Origin: Nymphaea colorata
Taxonomy: Eukaryota; Streptophyta; Magnoliopsida; Nymphaeales; Nymphaeaceae
DNA length: 64,000 bases
NCBI RefSeq assembly: GCF_008831285.2
Contig: NC_045146.1
Span: 4,056,001 to 4,120,000, forward strand
Direction of reading: 5' to 3'
Shown: positions 55,961 through 64,000 of the stretch, piece after piece
How the letters are laid out: each line of letters opens with the position of its first letter
Numbering within the stretch: position 1 is the first letter of the stretch
Made by a program: the position numbers and the translations under genes
The notes under the pieces: model-generated
Told to the model about the DNA's origin: nothing
The model's input: the letters and a program-made list of their open reading frames with translations, nothing else
The model's database searches: none

Positions 55961-57940
55961 TTTGTCAATCACATCATGTGAGATTTTACCATGATCTCGT
56001 AACTTAGCAGCGATAGCACTTGAGATAATCTATACAAACTTATTACTAAGGTTATGATGGTTAGGATGAAAAGCATCAAGTGCACTGGTAGATTGAAAGA
56101 GCTTATTATAATGATCCTCGTCTCTCAAAGAGGTTACCAGAATGAAATTCTTGCATTCGCAACAGTAAGGGTAAGTCATGCCTTATCAAGCATGTCACTG
56201 CAAAACTTCTCAGGCAGTAAGCTTCAGTATTTAGATCGACACGGGTTCCTCGGAAAATAAATGATTCAACAACAAAATTTTAGGAGGGAGATATAGCTTT
56301 CCCCTCATTTCTTTGGAGAAGTTGTGTTTTCCTTAAAAAGAATGGTGTGGTTAAGGGCCTCGGCACATGAAAACTTAGAATTGACAAGTCCTTATGGGCT
56401 CACATACCACACAAAAAATCTGGGCTAATAAAGCACCCCAAGGGTGAAGTAGTTGTTACTTTTGGATGTGAGACCAAGCTTATAAGCTTGATCAAAGCTT
56501 GATCAAGGTTTATCGTCAAGGGGGTTGGCACAATAGAGGGGGTTGGCACAATAGATGGGATGAGAGTTGGCATCTCCATTTCAAATTCTCCTAATGTCAA
56601 CTCTCTGTACTGTAAAAGGAGAGCATACATATGTAAGTTGAAGCATAAGAGGTATTATCTCAAGGCATGGAAAGCAGCCTTGGACCCTAAAAAGTGGGGG
56701 GAAGGGGAGAAGCTTTGGCCTCCACTAGATGGAGGAATTTCCTCATGCTCACCCGAACTTAGATAGAGTTCAGAGTAAAGGGGTGTCTTCAGCTATGTGT
56801 TTTGGAAAAACCCCATAAGGAAACGGTCGCTCATCCTTTAATTCATCAACTGTGTTCAGAAATGGTGTTCATGTAAGGCTAACTCCATAAGTGATCGCTT
56901 TCAATGGTGTGGAGGTTATCACTTCCAGTGAACGTTTGGAAGTTGTGGCAGTATAGTTATGAACTGGCTAGTGGTAAGAAGGCTCAATGGGGTAAGGTCG
57001 TAAACCACAAGATGCGGGAGGTCAGTGGAGGCCGAATTTTAAGTAACTGCTTGCATAGGTTTCTTTTGCCCCAGCAAATTAACTACAGATAGACAACAGT
57101 AATAAGAAATATCGAAAGACCGGACAACAGATATCTACGGACCACCGCCATTACATTGCACTTCTTTTTTTTGGCTTTGGAAGCTTGCGACCCTTTATAG
57201 AAATTGGTAATTTGGAACACATGCTGATGGGTGACACCTTTCCGGTGCAGTCGCTTTTGCCCATTTGATGGGAATAGCTGGAGCCCTGCTCTTCTTCCCC
57301 ATATTCATTTAATTTCGATACATAGCTTTTATTTTGTGTAAATCGTTCTTTTTATTATCAATATCATTCTGCGGAGTTTTTTCATTCCTCCAGCAGGTTG
57401 CTGCCCAACCTACAAAAATAAGTGATGCATCGAAGACAAATTCCAGATGCTAGTAAGGCACAACAGATTAATCACGCAGGCCCCTCAAGATCGATAAAGG
57501 ATAAAATGCAAAATTTTTTTCAACAGTAAGCAGAAGGATATAGAAGCTCAGAGCAATCAAGACATATTTACTACGTTGGAGAAAGAAAATTACAAGTCAA
57601 TAATTAAAGCCACAGTTATCCCTTACAAACACCAGTGCCACCAGCATTCAAGGAATTAAGTACAAAGGCAACTGGAATTTGCAGTTCACCCAAGCCGACC
57701 AATAAAGTTAGTGATCTAACCAAGCCTTGGCCAAGGTCATCAAATCTCCCTAACCAACACCAACGATATCTTCGCCACACCAGAAAACTAACAATACAGA
57801 ATCAGTTTAGTTATCTTAAATGTTAAGAATAGCTTCCAACATCTGCATTACTTCTGTACAGAGTAGTACCAGGCATCAGACCGGGATCAGTTACAGAAAA
57901 TTGAAGATAGTACTATTACAAATGGTTTTCCTCTTTCTGT
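55961..57940. other. Intergenic, no recognisable gene
   Basis: Somewhat less AT-rich than its surroundings at 56,400-57,350, with several short frames, none resembling a known protein. A short direct duplication (GGGGGTTGGCACAATAGA) lies at about 56519-56555. The last part is the presumed 3' UTR of MCM2. Confidence 0.5.
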
Positions 57941-63950
<6,010 letters not shown>

Positions 63951-64000
63951 CTTTGAAAGCCAAAAAGACAAAAGCACATCAATGAAACCGCCCAAGAAAG

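Overview
The window is nuclear DNA of a flowering plant. It holds intron-rich genes whose products match plant families along their whole length, short-LTR Ty1/copia retrotransposons primed by initiator-Met tRNA, many small foldback DNA transposons, AT/CT microsatellites and telo-box (AAACCCTA) promoter motifs. The species cannot be fixed from the sequence alone.

Layout, left to right. 1-4.1 kb: no recognisable gene. 4079-6655 (+): a four-exon gene for a plant 'pathogen-related protein' of the SnoaL/NTF2-like fold. 6.7-11.1 kb: repeats and small DNA transposons. 11102-46240 (-): one very large gene, APC6/CDC16 of the anaphase-promoting complex. Its 16 coding exons total only 1,623 bp spread over 35 kb. 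46.2-49.3 kb: AT-rich intergenic DNA. 49311-52020 (-): RPL11 (uL5), five exons, the first coding only the ATG, with telo-boxes upstream. 53.5-56 kb (-): decayed copia remnant. 57941-63950 (-): MCM2, 17 exons; the first few codons lie beyond the right edge.

Mobile DNA explains the size of APC6. Intron 12 holds a full-length copia element (18255-23571) with two identical 240-bp LTRs, a 5-bp target duplication (CTTCT) and an uninterrupted 1,449-residue gag-pol ORF: a very recent, possibly active insertion. Intron 9 is a multi-level nest. A decayed hAT transposase gene (28879-30974, -) contains a 774-bp hAT MITE. Sequence upstream of that gene is split by a second, older copia element (31276-37014, target duplication AAAAC, no gag). 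That element's own pol is split by another copy of the same MITE (34199-34965). Two further small DNA-transposon families with 8-bp target duplications flank the nest. Both copia elements lie antisense to APC6.

Three of the four host genes belong to basic cell machinery: mitotic ubiquitin ligase (APC6), translation (RPL11) and replication licensing (MCM2). Their being neighbours looks coincidental; nothing suggests joint control. I see no CRISPR, prokaryotic or viral gene system. The most unusual material is the transposon nest, the new copia insertion, the copia derivative in which the gag start joins directly to protease, and a near-perfect hairpin in APC6 intron 12. Exon borders were placed by hand from GT/AG signals, reading frame and family similarity; every exon length agrees with its codon count.
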